64,000 nucleotides of DNA from Tretioscincus oriximinensis (GCA_022410635.1 JAJVDF010000139.1:719683-783682); one strand, 5' to 3'. Positions 11,104 to 21,257 are shown, numbered from the stretch's first letter. The notes: generated by a model not told the origin, from the sequence alone. Translations and numbers: made by a program.

Positions 11104-11193
11104 GAGATTGAAGTAACTGAGAGATCAAGAAGGGACGAGCAAGAATTTGATGAACTTGTTTCTTTTATCCAGCAAAGGCTTACTCAGACAGAG
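11104..11193 (+). CDS. TTN: TTN exon: N2A unique sequence, C-terminal helix
   Basis: 30 codons, phase 0 at both ends, acceptor aacag. Reads EIEVTERSRRDEQEFDELVS then FIQQRLTQTE, a highly charged amphipathic helix closing un2A before Ig I81. It is the only phase 0-0 exon in the window. It is held between phase-specific neighbours, in line with a constitutive exon. Confidence 0.95.
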
Positions 11194-11313
11194 GTAATTA
11201 TTAGCATTTAATATGATATGAATACTACATGTAAGCATACTGTATGTATCATGTCTGTGCTTTGAAGAATAAGACAATAAACAAACAATAAAAATGTTTA
11301 AAATGTTTTTCAG

Positions 11314-11581
11314 CCTGTTACATTGATCAAAGATATCGAAGATCAGACCAGAGTAACAGATGAAGACGCTGTGTTTGAATGTGAGATTAAAATTAACTAT
11401 CCAGAAATCAAACTTTCTTGGTACAAGGGTACAGAAAAACTTGATACCAACAACAAATATGAAATAAGAGTGGAAGGTGACAGACACATTCTTAAAATCA
11501 AGAAATGCCAACTTGGAGATCAGGGAAATTACAGGGTGGTATGTGGTCCCCATATCGCCAGTGCTAAGCTAACTGTAATTG
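11314..11581 (+). CDS. TTN: TTN exon: Ig domain I81 (N2A)
   Basis: 268 nt, enters in phase 0 and leaves in phase 1 with strong donor gtaagt. Starts PVTLIKDIEDQTRVTDEDAV. Core: Cys in FECEI, Trp in LSWYKGTEKL, and NYRVVC where the F-strand Cys lies. Ends GPHIASAKLTVI. This exon restores phase 1, so from here every exon is again phase 1-1. I81 with un2A is the reported site of calpain-3 and MARP contacts in mammals. Confidence 0.96.
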
Positions 11582-11691
11582 GTAAGTTGATAGTTTTTGT
11601 TCTATAAGAAGTGTTGTTATTGTTTTTAAGGCTTAAAATTCAATGCATCTACTTACTTATTTTTGAGCATATACCTTAAAATTTCCAACAG

Positions 11692-11952
11692 AACCAGCAA
11701 TTGAGCGACCTCTGCGTGATACTGCACTCAAAGAAGGATTCACATGTTCTTTGGTCTGCCAGTTCTCTGTGCCAAATACAAAATCTCAGTGGTTCAGGGA
11801 CGGAAAGCCCATTAAAATTGGAGGCAGATATTCAACAGATATTTCAGAGAAGGTACACAGACTCATCATCAAACACGTCAAAACAGAAGATCAAGGGCGA
11901 TATACCTGCCGATTTGACCATCTGGAAACAACTGCTGACTTGAAAATTGAAG
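11692..11952 (+). CDS. TTN: TTN exon: Ig domain I82 (N2A)
   Basis: 87 codons, phase 1-1, acceptor caacag and donor gtttgt. Reads EPAIERPLRDTALKEGFTCS, then LVCQFSVPNTKSQWFRDGK and RYTCRFDHLETTADLKIE. Cys in VCQF, Trp in SQWF and YTC give the I-set core. It is shorter than the middle Ig domains (87 against 93-97 residues), as expected for I82. Only 110 nt of intron separate it from I81, but 1.3 kb of repeat-bearing intron follows. Confidence 0.96.
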
Positions 11953-12865
11953 GTTTGTCAAAATCAGTTTTAGTTAATCATAGAAAATGCAAAAATGATC
12001 AACATTCAAAAAGTCTGTAAAGCATGGTCCACTCTACAATTGACTGATTTTTAGCAATCACTTAGATCCCCTCCAGACAATGTCTTAAAACTCATAATTT
12101 TAAAATCCAGAANAACCCAATCGTGAATCCATCCTTATGTACCTTTAATACTTCCACATGAGAGCATATGAACGGGTTAGGAAACTGCATTCCTGTTACA
12201 TTGGTCTGTAAGCTCCTCACATTGCAGATCCAAAAGTGTATTAGGTCTCCCGCCCTCATCTTTGTGCATCAATTAAAAAATAGATTCTTTCAGGTAGCCT
12301 GGTGGTCTTCACACAATATCCTGCCTTCTACTGCTACTGAGTGGTACCTGAAGACTTTTTAATGGGGTTATTGGGAATTCCGCAATGATGTGTGAAAGAA
12401 TCTACTATCAGGATAATCCAGGACCATGGAGCATTTTTGCAAATGATTCTCTGAAATTCTTAAGCACATGGGACGGATTCTTCATGATATAACTACCATT
12501 GCAGTAGGAAAACCTCATGTGGAGATGGATTTAATTGTTTTCATTTAATGATGCTTTTGTTTCAGCAGAAAAGAAAATTTCCTTTGAGAAAATTTCTAAT
12601 TTTTTAATTTGGAATTCTTATGACTGCTTTCTATCAACACAATTTCACATCTGATTCTTTGATCCAACAAATCTTCTTATAACCTACTATCTTATACTAA
12701 ACCTTATTCCCAAAACGTAAAGTTGATACCTGACTGCTCAGTCTTTTTACATTTTTTGACTCTTCATCTGCTTCTGTGTAGAAACATGTATAGTAAAGTT
12801 TTGTATGGGCAACAACAAAATGCTCAGATTTTTTTCCATTTCTTTAGTATTATAGTCGATTTTCA

Positions 12866-13140
12866 GANAAATAGCCATGTTAGGCTGCATCCTCACAACA
12901 CTTATTTATTCCATTGTAGTTGGATATTCCACAATAAAGCACTGTGGGGATGGATTATTCCAGAACATCCATGATTTATTGTGGAATATCCAGCTATAGT
13001 GGAATAAATAGGTAATGAGGGGGTGCAACAGTCTTAATTCAGAAAGTCCAGGAATAGGGCTAGTAGCACTTGGAGAGTAACAGAAGAGAGGCAAGTGGCA
13101 TGAGCTTTCATAGACATGTCTTCTTCTTCATGTGCTAGGG
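12866..13140 (+). mobile_element. repeat D copy interrupted by a foldback element
   Basis: Repeat D (ATAGCCATGTTA ... GTCTTAATTCAGAAAGTCCAG) is split by an insert at about 12883-13028. The insert's arms 12902-12938 and 12975-13010 are near-perfect inverted copies (TTCCATTGTAGTTGGATATTCC against GGAATATCCAGCTATAGTGGAA). It lies in the 1.3-kb I82-I83 intron, otherwise unremarkable. Confidence 0.8.
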
Positions 13141-13258
13141 GACCTAAATCCTGATACTAGGGACACTAAATATTATAGTAACGTTTGTATATGCAAGAAA
13201 AGGTGATTTCTGGAACAGAATAATTATTGTCCTGTACTTTGCTTTGTTTCAAAAACAG

Positions 13259-13468
13259 CTGAACCCATTCAGTTTACAAAGACCATACAAAATATAGTGG
13301 TGAGCGAATACCAGTCTGCAACTTTTGAGTGTGAGGTGTCCTTTGATGATGCTGTTGTCACATGGTACAAAGGAAAAGTGGCACTGAAGGAGAGCAATAA
13401 GTACAGCTTCAGAAGTGAAGGCCGATGCCATTATATGACAATCCACAATGTCACGGCCGATGATGAAG
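13259..13468 (+). CDS. TTN: TTN exon: Ig domain I83, N-terminal three quarters
   Basis: 70 codons, phase 1-1, acceptor aaacag and donor gtaatt. Starts AEPIQFTKTIQNIVVSEYQS; Cys in FECEV and Trp in VTWYKG are present. It ends at CHYMTIHNVTADDEG, just before strand F. Read-through meets TAG at the intron end (13594-13596) and the intron is 128 nt, not a multiple of three, so splicing to the next exon is required. Confidence 0.94.
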
Positions 13469-13596
13469 GTAATTGTACAATTCAGGTACCCTATTCTTAT
13501 TTTTATTGTAAGGAGCAGAACTCACATAGCGAGAACTCACACATCTGCTCACATAGGAGCAGAACCTACTATAGCGAAGTATTTGTCTCATTGTAG

Positions 13597-13674
13597 GGAT
13601 GTATTCAGTAATTGCCCGTCTTGAGCCAAGAGGTGAAGCTCGAAGCACAGCTGAACTTTACCTGACTGCTAAAG
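13597..13674 (+). CDS. TTN: TTN exon: Ig domain I83, strands F-G
   Basis: 26 codons, phase 1-1, acceptor ttgtag and strong donor gtgagt. Reads GMYSVIARLEPRGEARSTAE then LYLTAK, the last two strands of I83. The strand-F Cys is absent (MYSVIA), as in the recalled mammalian VYSVIA. I83 closes N2A and borders the PEVK region. Confidence 0.95.
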
Positions 13675-13791
13675 GTGAGTATGTGCTTGATTCATCTTGC
13701 AGTAAAATGAACTATAATTGAAGTTAGGTATCAAAAGCATTTAAGGTATCAAAAGTTAATTACCTTTTTATTTTTCTTCTTTTTTTTGCAG

Positions 13792-13818
13792 AGATTAAAC
13801 TGGAAGTAAAGCCTCCAG
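13792..13818 (+). CDS. TTN: TTN 27-nt microexon after I83
   Basis: Nine codons, EIKLEVKPP plus a split Gly/Asp codon, between acceptor ttttgcag and donor gtaatg. The acceptor follows a long T tract. It matches the mammalian sequence KEIKLELKPPD after I83, as I recall it. Joined to the next exon it reads KPPDIPDARV, which supports the call. Confidence 0.92.
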
Positions 13819-14056
13819 GTAATGTGAAAAATAATCACAGTGCTGCTCTTCAAAAATAACATTGTTCCATAAAGATATTGATCTGCTTGGGAGGCAGCAT
13901 ATAGGCAGTTGTATATAGATGGTGCTCAAAATAGAAAAGTCTATCATTATAAAATATAATGCAAGTTACACAACTATCGCTGCAGATTAAAGAAAAGGAG
14001 AATTAACTGGCAAATGGGACATTAAATTATTTTCCCTTTCACAAACACTAGACAAA

Positions 14057-14436
14057 GGCTGCATTCATAAGAGGGGTTAAAAAGCGGACTTACCTGCTTG
14101 CGATATCGGCTGGCTATTTTGTGCAGCGGCAGCCATAGGTGGGCGGGAGGAAGGAAGCACCAACCCCTGAGTGGCTGAGAGCAGCCTTATCTCCAACAGG
14201 CCTGATTTGCAGGGTTCGCTGCTGATTGGCAGAGGGCCCAGCTGAGCAGGCCACATTCAAATGCAAAGCAAATTTTTGTCGATTAGTAGCATGAGAGCTC
14301 AAAATATCAGCTCTCATTTAACCTGCAGCACGGCAGGTTTGTAGCAACTTCGTCACTCATAACTCGCCATTGCGTCTGCGCGAGCTGCTGGGACGGCGTT
14401 CCTTTGCAGACATCATTACGTCATGTGGATGCAGCC
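14057..14436 (-). mobile_element. 380-bp terminal-inverted-repeat element, copy 1
   Basis: Bounded by GGCTGCATTCA and ATGTGGATGCAGCC, which are inverted copies. The interior is GC-rich against AT-rich surroundings. In reverse orientation it matches 41716-42094 nearly end to end. No coding capacity, so a non-autonomous DNA transposon is likely. Confidence 0.8.
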
Positions 14437-15028
14437 TAAAAGCCACTTCTTGAAGATGATGGCCAGGAGACTTCAGTTAGGATGACAAGTTAGAATGGCC
14501 CTTCAGTATGGCCCCTGGGAGAAAAAAAGGTTCCACATACCTGGGCATGATTCTCCCAAGAGGAAAAAAATGGGAGCAAAAGCTGTGTGGCTTTGCTCTG
14601 TGCACATCATGTCATTCCCCTGAAGTCCACAGATTTTTCCCTCAAAAGTGACACAGGTGCAGTTTTTCCAAATTCTGGCACATAAAGGCAGGGTAGAGCA
14701 CAAGAAGTTGACACTCTGAAAACAACTTACCCAACTAATGCAGTAGTTAACTCCAGAAGCCAATGCGAATCTTGTGCAGACGATAAAACAGAGATGAAAC
14801 AGAGCTAGGGATGGAAGAAAATGGGGATTGAATTCATTTTGCAGTTCTCAAAGTTGATTTTTTCACCCCCATGAGAACGCAGCCCTAGTGTACACCCTGC
14901 AGTGCCAACACCTATGTGAGGTGGTCTTCAGAGAGCACAATAGATGTTGCCTAAGAATCCACAAAATAAAGGATATGGACCTGATTAATGTGATCTCTAC
15001 AATTCAATTGTGATTCTCCTCTCCCCAG

Positions 15029-15076
15029 ATATTCCAGATGCAAGGGTTGCCATTCCTGTTGAAGCTCCAGCCGAAG
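15029..15076 (+). CDS. TTN: TTN exon: short Pro-rich linker after N2A
   Basis: 16 codons, phase 1-1, acceptor ccccag and donor gtaaga. Reads DIPDARVAIPVEAPAEG. It follows the microexon after a 1.2-kb intron that carries a terminal-inverted-repeat element. Matches the mammalian DIPDSRVPIP stretch as recalled. Confidence 0.92.
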
Positions 15077-15189
15077 GTAAGAGTCACGTCAAAGATCCTG
15101 CTCTTAAGGTTGATAAAGAAGCTATTTTTAAAGCTGTATGCAATGTGCTTAATTTAATTTTTTTTAAAAAAAATGCTTTTGTTTTAAAG

Positions 15190-15246
15190 AAATCTCTATT
15201 CTTCCTATCTTGCTTCCAATGCCTGAAGAAAAGAAGAAAGAAAAAG
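15190..15246 (+). CDS. TTN: TTN exon: first PEVK-side exon, PILLPMPEEKK
   Basis: 19 codons, phase 1-1, reading EISILPILLPMPEEKKKEKG. It corresponds to the mammalian IPLLLPTPEEKK segment between I83 and PEVK as I recall it. Acceptor gttttaaag is the first of the AAG-type acceptors that dominate downstream; donor gtacgg. Confidence 0.88.
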
Positions 15247-15326
15247 GTACGGTTTTTTGTCATTCAAAACCAGTATATATTTTGCATATGTCTTGTGCAT
15301 TTTGATAATTTCTTTGTTTGTTTTAG

Positions 15327-15404
15327 TGGTTAAAAAGACAGCTGTGCAGAAAATCTCAAAAAAGGTGGTTTCAAAAGCTCCAGAAGAACCTTCTCCTCCC
15401 AAAG
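15327..15404 (+). CDS. TTN: TTN PEVK exon, Lys/Val-rich
   Basis: 26 codons, phase 1-1: VVKKTAVQKISKKVVSKAPE then EPSPPKG. Resembles the mammalian VTKKAVKKDAKKVVAKPKE segment. Acceptor tgttttag, donor gtattc; only 80 nt of intron precede it. Confidence 0.9.
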
Positions 15405-16363
15405 GTATTCATGGGGCAAGGGAAGGGGCAATATCTAGTGCAATAGAAGTTCCTGTAAGCCTCAGCCACTTCTTGACGTTTAAGCCATCTTCACTTACTC
15501 TTCAGTCCTAAAGAATGGGCTTAGCTAAGGAATCCCACATGAAATTTAGGATAGAGCTTTTCACCTTTAATGGGTGTGCTTTTCTTCTCAGATGTAGCAG
15601 GCATTAGAAGCTGCACCTGTAGAAAAGTCCTTGCTTCTATAGGCATTAAAGGGGCAATACACATTCCCAGATTTCATGTGGGAACATCTGTACATGTAAT
15701 AAAACATGGAGTCCAACATTCCAAGTAATAATGACCAATGTCAGGGCTCGGAACTTTAACAACCTCCAGACAGGAAGGGAGGAAGATAAGCAATGAAGGG
15801 AAGGAAGAACAAATTAAAGAAAGGATGAAAGAAGGAAAGAGAAAGAAGGAAGGAAGAAAGGTAAGGATTGAAAGGAAAACAGAAAGAAAGAACAAGCAAG
15901 TGAAAGAGATATGGGAGGTTGTGAGGGGGGAGGGAGTGGGGGGAGGCATGAAAATGAGCNAGGGGGAGAAGGCGCTATAGCACAATGGGCTAATTGCACT
16001 AGTATAATAATGGTTTAATGCTTCTTTCAAAGAGAGATTAGCAAATTATCTGGGCGGGATGATGGAATTATCCTATTTAAGGCATGCAAAATGGTACTTC
16101 TCTTGTATATCACTTTATAGTTGAGCTCTCTATGTAGCACTGGATTGCAATATTTTTAAAGGGGAAGCTATCTTTTAATTAATTCATTACCCCATTATCA
16201 CATTGAAATAAAAACATCTTCTCTTAAAAGTATGAACAAAGTAAAAATGATTAAAAACACACACACTTAAACCATGGGATGTGAATTTCAAAGTACAAAG
16301 GCTTAAGACACGGATGTAAAAATTCTGAAAGCTTCCGGTATACTAATCCAACTTCTGTTTTAG
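15405..16363 (+). other. TTN: PEVK intron with purine-rich tract
   Basis: Contains AGGAAGGAAGAAAG-type GA-rich sequence at about 15770-15950 and a short repeat motif at 15730 (ATGACCAATGTCAGGGCTCGGAACTTT) that recurs at 16819, 28915 and 29005. No exon candidate. Confidence 0.7.
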
Positions 16364-16612
16364 TCAAAATTCCAGAAAAGAAACCTCAGGAGGTAAAAGT
16401 CACCAGTCTGGCTAAGAAGAAAGAAGAAGCTATTCGTGAACGGAAGGAAGAAATCTATGAAATTCACAAAGAAGCCTATGAGGAATGGGAAGAAGATGTT
16501 GGAGAGAAATATGAATACTTTGAAAGAGAAGAAGGTTATGAAGAAGAAGAAGAAGGATGGGCATATGAAGAAAGAAAAGTCTCTTATGAAGAAAAGAAAG
16601 TTTATGAAGAAG
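16364..16612 (+). CDS. TTN: TTN PEVK exon, E-rich (KEAYEEWEEDVGEKYEYF)
   Basis: 83 codons, phase 1-1. Begins VKIPEKKPQEVKVTSLAKKK and becomes strongly acidic: EAYEEWEEDVGEKYEYFERE, then GYEEEEEGWAYEERKVSYEE. This is the homologue of the mammalian exon containing HEEWEEDFEEGQEYYEREEG. Such E-rich PEVK segments are thought to tune stiffness through charge and, in some reports, Ca2+ or actin binding. Acceptor ctgttttag, donor gtattc. Confidence 0.94.
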
Positions 16613-16880
16613 GTATTCAATTTTTCTCATTTTTTTGATATTTTGGGGTAGCAGGAGTACTACAAGATTAGAAAAAATACTGCTCCCCTTAGTGACCTTT
16701 ATAAAAATGAAAATAAGCATGTTGAAGAAATTAGTACCATTTGCATAATTAATGAATTAAGATGTTTAGTTTGTAATCATAAGTAATAAAAGGCATGAGA
16801 GTTAAACATTCCTAGGTATCATGACCAATGACAGGGCTCAGAACTTTGGCAACCTCCAGAGCTCAGAGTCCTGGGTTGGA

Positions 16881-16985
16881 AACTGGCTAAAAGACAGAAA
16901 ACAGGAGGAAGTAATAAATGNACAGTTCCCTAGATGGAAAGTTGTGAGAAGTGGAATACCTCAGGGTTTAGTACTGGGACCAGGA
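16881..16985 (+). mobile_element. CR1-like LINE reverse transcriptase fragment
   Basis: Translates in one frame to NWLKDRKQEEVIN and then FPRWKVVRSGIPQGLVLGP. The SGIPQGLVLGP piece is the conserved RT motif (usual form SGVPQGSVLGP) of CR1/L2-type non-LTR retrotransposons. Only about 35 codons survive. A SINE-like 3' segment follows at 17233-17330. Confidence 0.7.
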
Positions 16986-17387
16986 ACGGATGAATGATGG
17001 AAGGTGAAGAAGGAAGGAAGATAAAGAACAAAAGGAAAAGAGTTGATGGGAGCAAGGGGGAGAAAAGCTAAAATCCTTCACATTACCAGTAGTATTTAAA
17101 TAAACCATAAGGGTGGAAAGAATAATTTATTTCAGTATACTGTCCTTCGCTAAACTATGCAAGGGTATTTAGTAGCATCTCAGAGAGAATGATTTAGTCC
17201 CGTTTTGGGGAACTGAATATGGATTAAAAGTATGTGTCGGAACAGTATTATGTGTCTGCTTCAGACCGCCCAGGTGAAACTAGATGGACTCTGGTCCCAT
17301 TCAGCAGAGCTCCTCTTGTGTTCCTATGTTCAGTACCTAATCTACTAGACCTATTGCCTGATTTCAATGTTATCTGTGTGTTTACAG

Positions 17388-17480
17388 TTGTTGAGGTTCC
17401 AAGAAAACCAGAGCCCAAACCAAAACCTGCAGCAGTTGTAGCCAAGAAGGAAGAAAGAAAAGAAGTCACTGTACAAAAAG
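17388..17480 (+). CDS. TTN: TTN PEVK exon (VVEVPRKPEPKPKPAAV)
   Basis: 31 codons, phase 1-1, acceptor tttacag, donor gtacgg. Basic and proline-rich, ending VAKKEERKEVTVQKG. The upstream 150 nt look like a SINE 3' end, so the acceptor lies close to repeat sequence. Confidence 0.88.
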
Positions 17481-17934
17481 GTACGGCGCAGAATTTTGTG
17501 CTTGGCAGCCGTTTCTCATTGACTGGATTCTAAAGTGTCACTTGAGAGTCTTCTAAAATTTAAGTGTTTCTAAGGGGTGTGTTAAAAAGCGTGTTAATTC
17601 AGGTTATAATTTTCATAAGCACAGCAGCAATTAGTATTGAAGATCTGACTTTGGAGGGNTGATTACTATTTTTTTATATATAAGGATTTTTTCCACTCAT
17701 ATATAGCCATTCAGTATAGTGGTACTGGATTCCTATTCTGCTAGCAGCCATATGAAACTTTCCCCCTGTCCACCCTGCTCATTATTACAGGGCATTATTC
17801 CACTGCATTAACATGCAGATGACAGAACCCCGTTCCAAGATAAATCTTGCAATGCCCAGTGTGGATAATAGATTAGTGGTGGCGGTAATCATGAATCTAC
17901 TTGGAATGTAAATTGCATATCTACTTTCTTTTGA

Positions 17935-18200
17935 ATAGTTGAGTTGGCTAGAGCAGAGGCCAATAGAGGATGCTAACCCCCAGCCGACACAGGGCTTTGA
18001 GAGCAGATCTCCTGACTGAAAGACCGACTCTTAACCTCTGAGCCTTTCGTGACTCAAAAGGGTGTCTTGAAACACCTTAAAAATCAAACAAGAAAAAGGT
18101 AGGCACTATGAGCTTTTGTAGACAAATCTCCTTATTAAGAAGTAGATTTGTCTACAAAAGTTCATGCTGTCTACCTTTTCTTTCTCAGGGCCTAAGGTAC
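17935..18200. mobile_element. SINE-like fragment and inverted repeat D pair
   Basis: 17935-18055 resembles 318-440 (GGTTGGCTAGAG...ACACAGGGCTTTGA). 18085-18185 has AGGTAGGCACTATGAGCTTTTGTAGACA facing its own reverse complement. The rest of the 928-nt intron 17481-18408 is AT-rich. Confidence 0.6.
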
Positions 18201-18408
18201 TATGAGACTCCCTTTCTAGATATGTTAAATGGGAAGAGTTATATAAATATTTCCAATAAATATAAAATAAAGAGGTAGGAAATAAAAAGTGAATTATAAA
18301 TATATAAATTATTTGAAGCAAAAAAATCATCCACGTTAAAAGTTTGGAAACTCGTACATAAATAGAGCCCATTCCTAATTCATGTGTGATGGTTGATATT
18401 TCCTGTAG

Positions 18409-18486
18409 TTACACGGACCCCTGTAACTGAAGAAGTGGAAAGAAAAACTAAGAGACAAGAGGAACAAGAAATCAAACGGAAAAGAG
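18409..18486 (+). CDS. TTN: TTN PEVK exon (RTPVTEEVERKTKRQEEQ)
   Basis: 26 codons, phase 1-1, acceptor cctgtag, donor gtattg. Highly charged with mixed Lys/Arg/Glu. The opening VTRTPVTEEV resembles mammalian SRTPVQEEV. If the next exon is real, the intron between them is only 63 nt. Confidence 0.8.
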
Positions 18487-18549
18487 GTATTGCTGTTTAT
18501 AGTGTAAAACTTCACAAGTTTAAACAAAGAAGTGTCTGTTGATTTCCAG

Positions 18550-18597
18550 TAGAAAAGGAAATGCGTGCAATTGCTCCAGAGCAAATCAACTTAGAAG
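18550..18597 (+). CDS. TTN: possible small TTN exon (VEKEMRAIAPEQINLEG)
   Basis: 16 codons, phase 1-1, between acceptor ttccag and a poor donor gtccat. Frame and phase fit, but the 63-nt upstream intron and the weak donor make this doubtful. It could be a decaying or rarely used exon. Confidence 0.38.
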
Positions 18598-18664
18598 GTC
18601 CATGTCCTTTTAGGAACCATTTTCTGCATAATGGGAGTAAAAGACACAAAATATTTAAATATAT

Positions 18665-18846
18665 AGGCTGATCAGGTGACCCCTTTTGGGGGAAGGGGTG
18701 GAAACCCAATTTTGGGGTGCCTCCCAGGTTTTGCTGACAAAAAGTTTTTCAAAAGAAGATTATTTTTTTCCTCAGCAAAACCCGAGAGGCATCCCAAAAC
18801 CAGGTTTTCACCCCCACACACAACAGGGGTCATCTGGTCAGCCTAA
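18665..18846. mobile_element. foldback element, about 80-bp imperfect arms
   Basis: AGGCTGATCAGGTGACCCC at the left faces its complement near 18825-18846, and AACCCAATTTTGGGGTGCCTC faces GAGGCATCCCAAAACCAGGTT. Nearly the whole 182 bp is palindromic. It lies in the 1.3-kb intron 18598-19935; a LINE-like tail (TTTGAGTATAGGGCAGAATATAAAT) is at 18930-18975. Confidence 0.75.
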
Positions 18847-19935
18847 AATAGAACAATGCTAGAACTAGAAGTTCTATATTGTTTTAATCTGTTTTATGAG
18901 TTTTTGACTGTGATACTACCAGAGACTTTTGAGTATAGGGCAGAATATAAATTTAAGCAAATAAATAAGTAAAAAAATACATTCTCTTAAAGTGACTTGC
19001 CTTAAACTTGGAAGTGCCCCTTGCTTGTCTGAAGAACTGATGGATGTGTATTTGTGTATATGCTTCCATGTGAATATAAAACCTTCTACAGCTGTATTTA
19101 CATATTGTTCAAAGGCTGAGGTCACATTGGAGACCTCAGCCTTTGGTGGTGATAGTGAGTGGCCCCCACGTTCCTATCCTGTCTCTAATTCATTGTTTCT
19201 AGACTAGAAGGTTCATGAAAGAATGGAAGGGTAGACATGAGTATGAACTCCAGACAAACTCAAAGCCATTTCTGAAGAACTCCATATGAATGTAGTCTTA
19301 GATATCTCTGTATGGAACAATTAAAAATAAAACTGTGCCTTCAAAGAGTAGGGAATTTTTGACTCAGCCTAAGGTGAACATGTGCAGCGTAGTTGCCTGA
19401 TGCACACCANAGGGGAGAGCAATCAACAACCTGGGGCCTATCACAGAAAGTTACCTCCCACATGTTCCTTTAAATATTGGGTGTATTCCTTCAAATAATG
19501 TTAAGGTGTGCAACCTAGCGGGAAAGACAGAAAAAAGGATTTTAGGAAAAAGAAAGTCAGAGCATCTCATCTCGACCTTTCTGAATTTCCTCACTCTTGG
19601 TATAACCCATAAAATGTATTTTCTGCACTGGGAAATGGTTTTAGGGAGTTAATTTTGAGTTATATTTTTATATCAGTATTATTGTGGGGTAGGTAGAGGA
19701 AAAAAATCAAAATAGAATTGGCCCAGCAATAGATTCCTTCTTTCTTGTATGAAATATCAGCTACACTTGATGTCTTCCCTCCTATTTGCCACACCAAAAG
19801 GTGATGCTTTTTCTTGTTTTGATTTGAATCCAGATCATTAAACATATTGTGCAATTTGATCAATAGTAAGGGATAAAAATACTTTAGAGTCTTGCATTTG
19901 TTAGGTGCTAACTATTCACATCTTTGAAATTGCAG

Positions 19936-19995
19936 AAGCCCCACCAGAAAAACCTGCACGCAGGGTCATCCAGGAAGAAATTGTAGAAAGAAAAG
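19936..19995 (+). CDS. TTN: TTN PEVK exon (EAPPEKPARRVIQEEIVERKG)
   Basis: 20 codons, phase 1-1, acceptor attgcag, donor gtacaa. Similar in plan to the mammalian QKPSRTPVQEEVIEVK exon. It lies between introns of 1.3 kb and 0.9 kb. Confidence 0.88.
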
Positions 19996-20159
19996 GTACA
20001 AAATCCTTTTCTTAATTATTATTATTATTTCTGTTTCAAAGTTGTGAAGCATCTCTATGGACATGTTTCTACACAGCTTTTCTGTTCTCCCACCACCACC
20101 CACCAATCTTGCTTCTCAAGTTATTATCCTTCTTCCTAGGTTTCTAGGTTATCCCCTGT

Positions 20160-20570
20160 AATTAGGGTGTAGACACATGGAATAGACTTTGAGAGGTGGA
20201 CAAAGAAAATTTAGATCCATCCCCACCGACGTTTTACAATGCAGTCGAGGCATTTCCCTGCAACTTCCACTTGCTCGAAGCGCGGTGGTGGCAGCCTACT
20301 CACAAGGCATGCCAGCATCTGGGACACCGGCATTGCAACAATGTAAATTGCACACTCAGGCTCCCTCACTGGCTACTGGAACAAAATCTCATGTGTCAAG
20401 GATTTGATCCAGCAGCATGGAATCGGCTTTTCCCTGCAACCACCAAATATGTGGGGAAAGTGCCTATTCCATACAACCGGTGCAGGTGGCCTGCCATTTT
20501 GTGGGGCAGACCAAAGCACAGTCATTTTCATCAACCGGGCTGGGAAAGATAAGTGAGGATGCAGCCGTAT
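20160..20570. repeat. GC-rich interspersed segment
   Basis: Clearly richer in GC than the rest of intron 19996-20863, running from TAGGGTGTAGACACATGG to GTGAGGATGCAGCC. The last bases resemble the ends of the terminal-inverted-repeat family, so an old DNA element is possible. Open frames here show no recognisable protein. Confidence 0.4.
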
Positions 20571-20863
20571 TCTGAGTGGATTCCAAGTGGGTTGCTGAAC
20601 CTCTATGGCCATGTGGGGCAATTTTTTAATTATTCAAATACCAACATAGCATGCGTATGGAGAAAAAACTCCATGTGTCTACAGCCTCAGAAAATCTTGG
20701 TTCGGTCCTTTATTCTTTCAACATTTTTGCCTGTCTTCTATTGTCTATTAAATAAAATATTGATAAGCTATAAGCAGTAATAGGGAGTCCTAGTTTTTAG
20801 TAAACAAATATTTGTACGAATTAGTAGGAAGTTAAAGCTTATTTGTTGTTGTTGTTTTTAAAG

Positions 20864-20953
20864 TACCAACTGAAGAAAAATGGACCATTTCAGAAAAAGT
20901 ATCCATTTCATACCACAAAGAAGAAAAGGAAGAAGAAGAATACATGTATTCAG
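20864..20953 (+). CDS. TTN: TTN PEVK exon (VPTEEKWTISEKVSISYHKE)
   Basis: 30 codons, phase 1-1. Ends in an acidic run and EYMYSG. Resembles mammalian HTKKMVISEEKMFFASHTEEE. Acceptor gtttttaaag, donor gtaggt, one of the better donors in the PEVK set. Confidence 0.9.
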
Positions 20954-21257
20954 GTAGGTACAGATGTCTTTCATTTCTTTTTTCCAATTTGTTCTGTATG
21001 AAAGCAGTCCTTTTAACATTCACATCTTCATCTGTGATGCTTTGTCAATGTGAATTTCCTGCTCACTAAAGACGCTTTAAAGATCTTCTTAGAGGAGAAA
21101 GAGGCTGATATTGTCTTCAAGGATCTTCACTCAAATTGAATTGTCCTCACGTACAATAAAAATACAATTGTGTCTTCTTGGTTTAACTACCATTTTGGCT
21201 GGTATCTTTTAATATATCTCTATAAATACATTTTTAAATCTTGCATTCTTTTTAAAG

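Noticed and set aside
15674..16030. Open frames over the GA-rich tract
   Set aside because: Low-complexity translation with no splice context.
20196..20552. 118-codon open frame in an intron
   Set aside because: No recognised domain; it lies in a GC-rich interspersed segment that is probably an old element.
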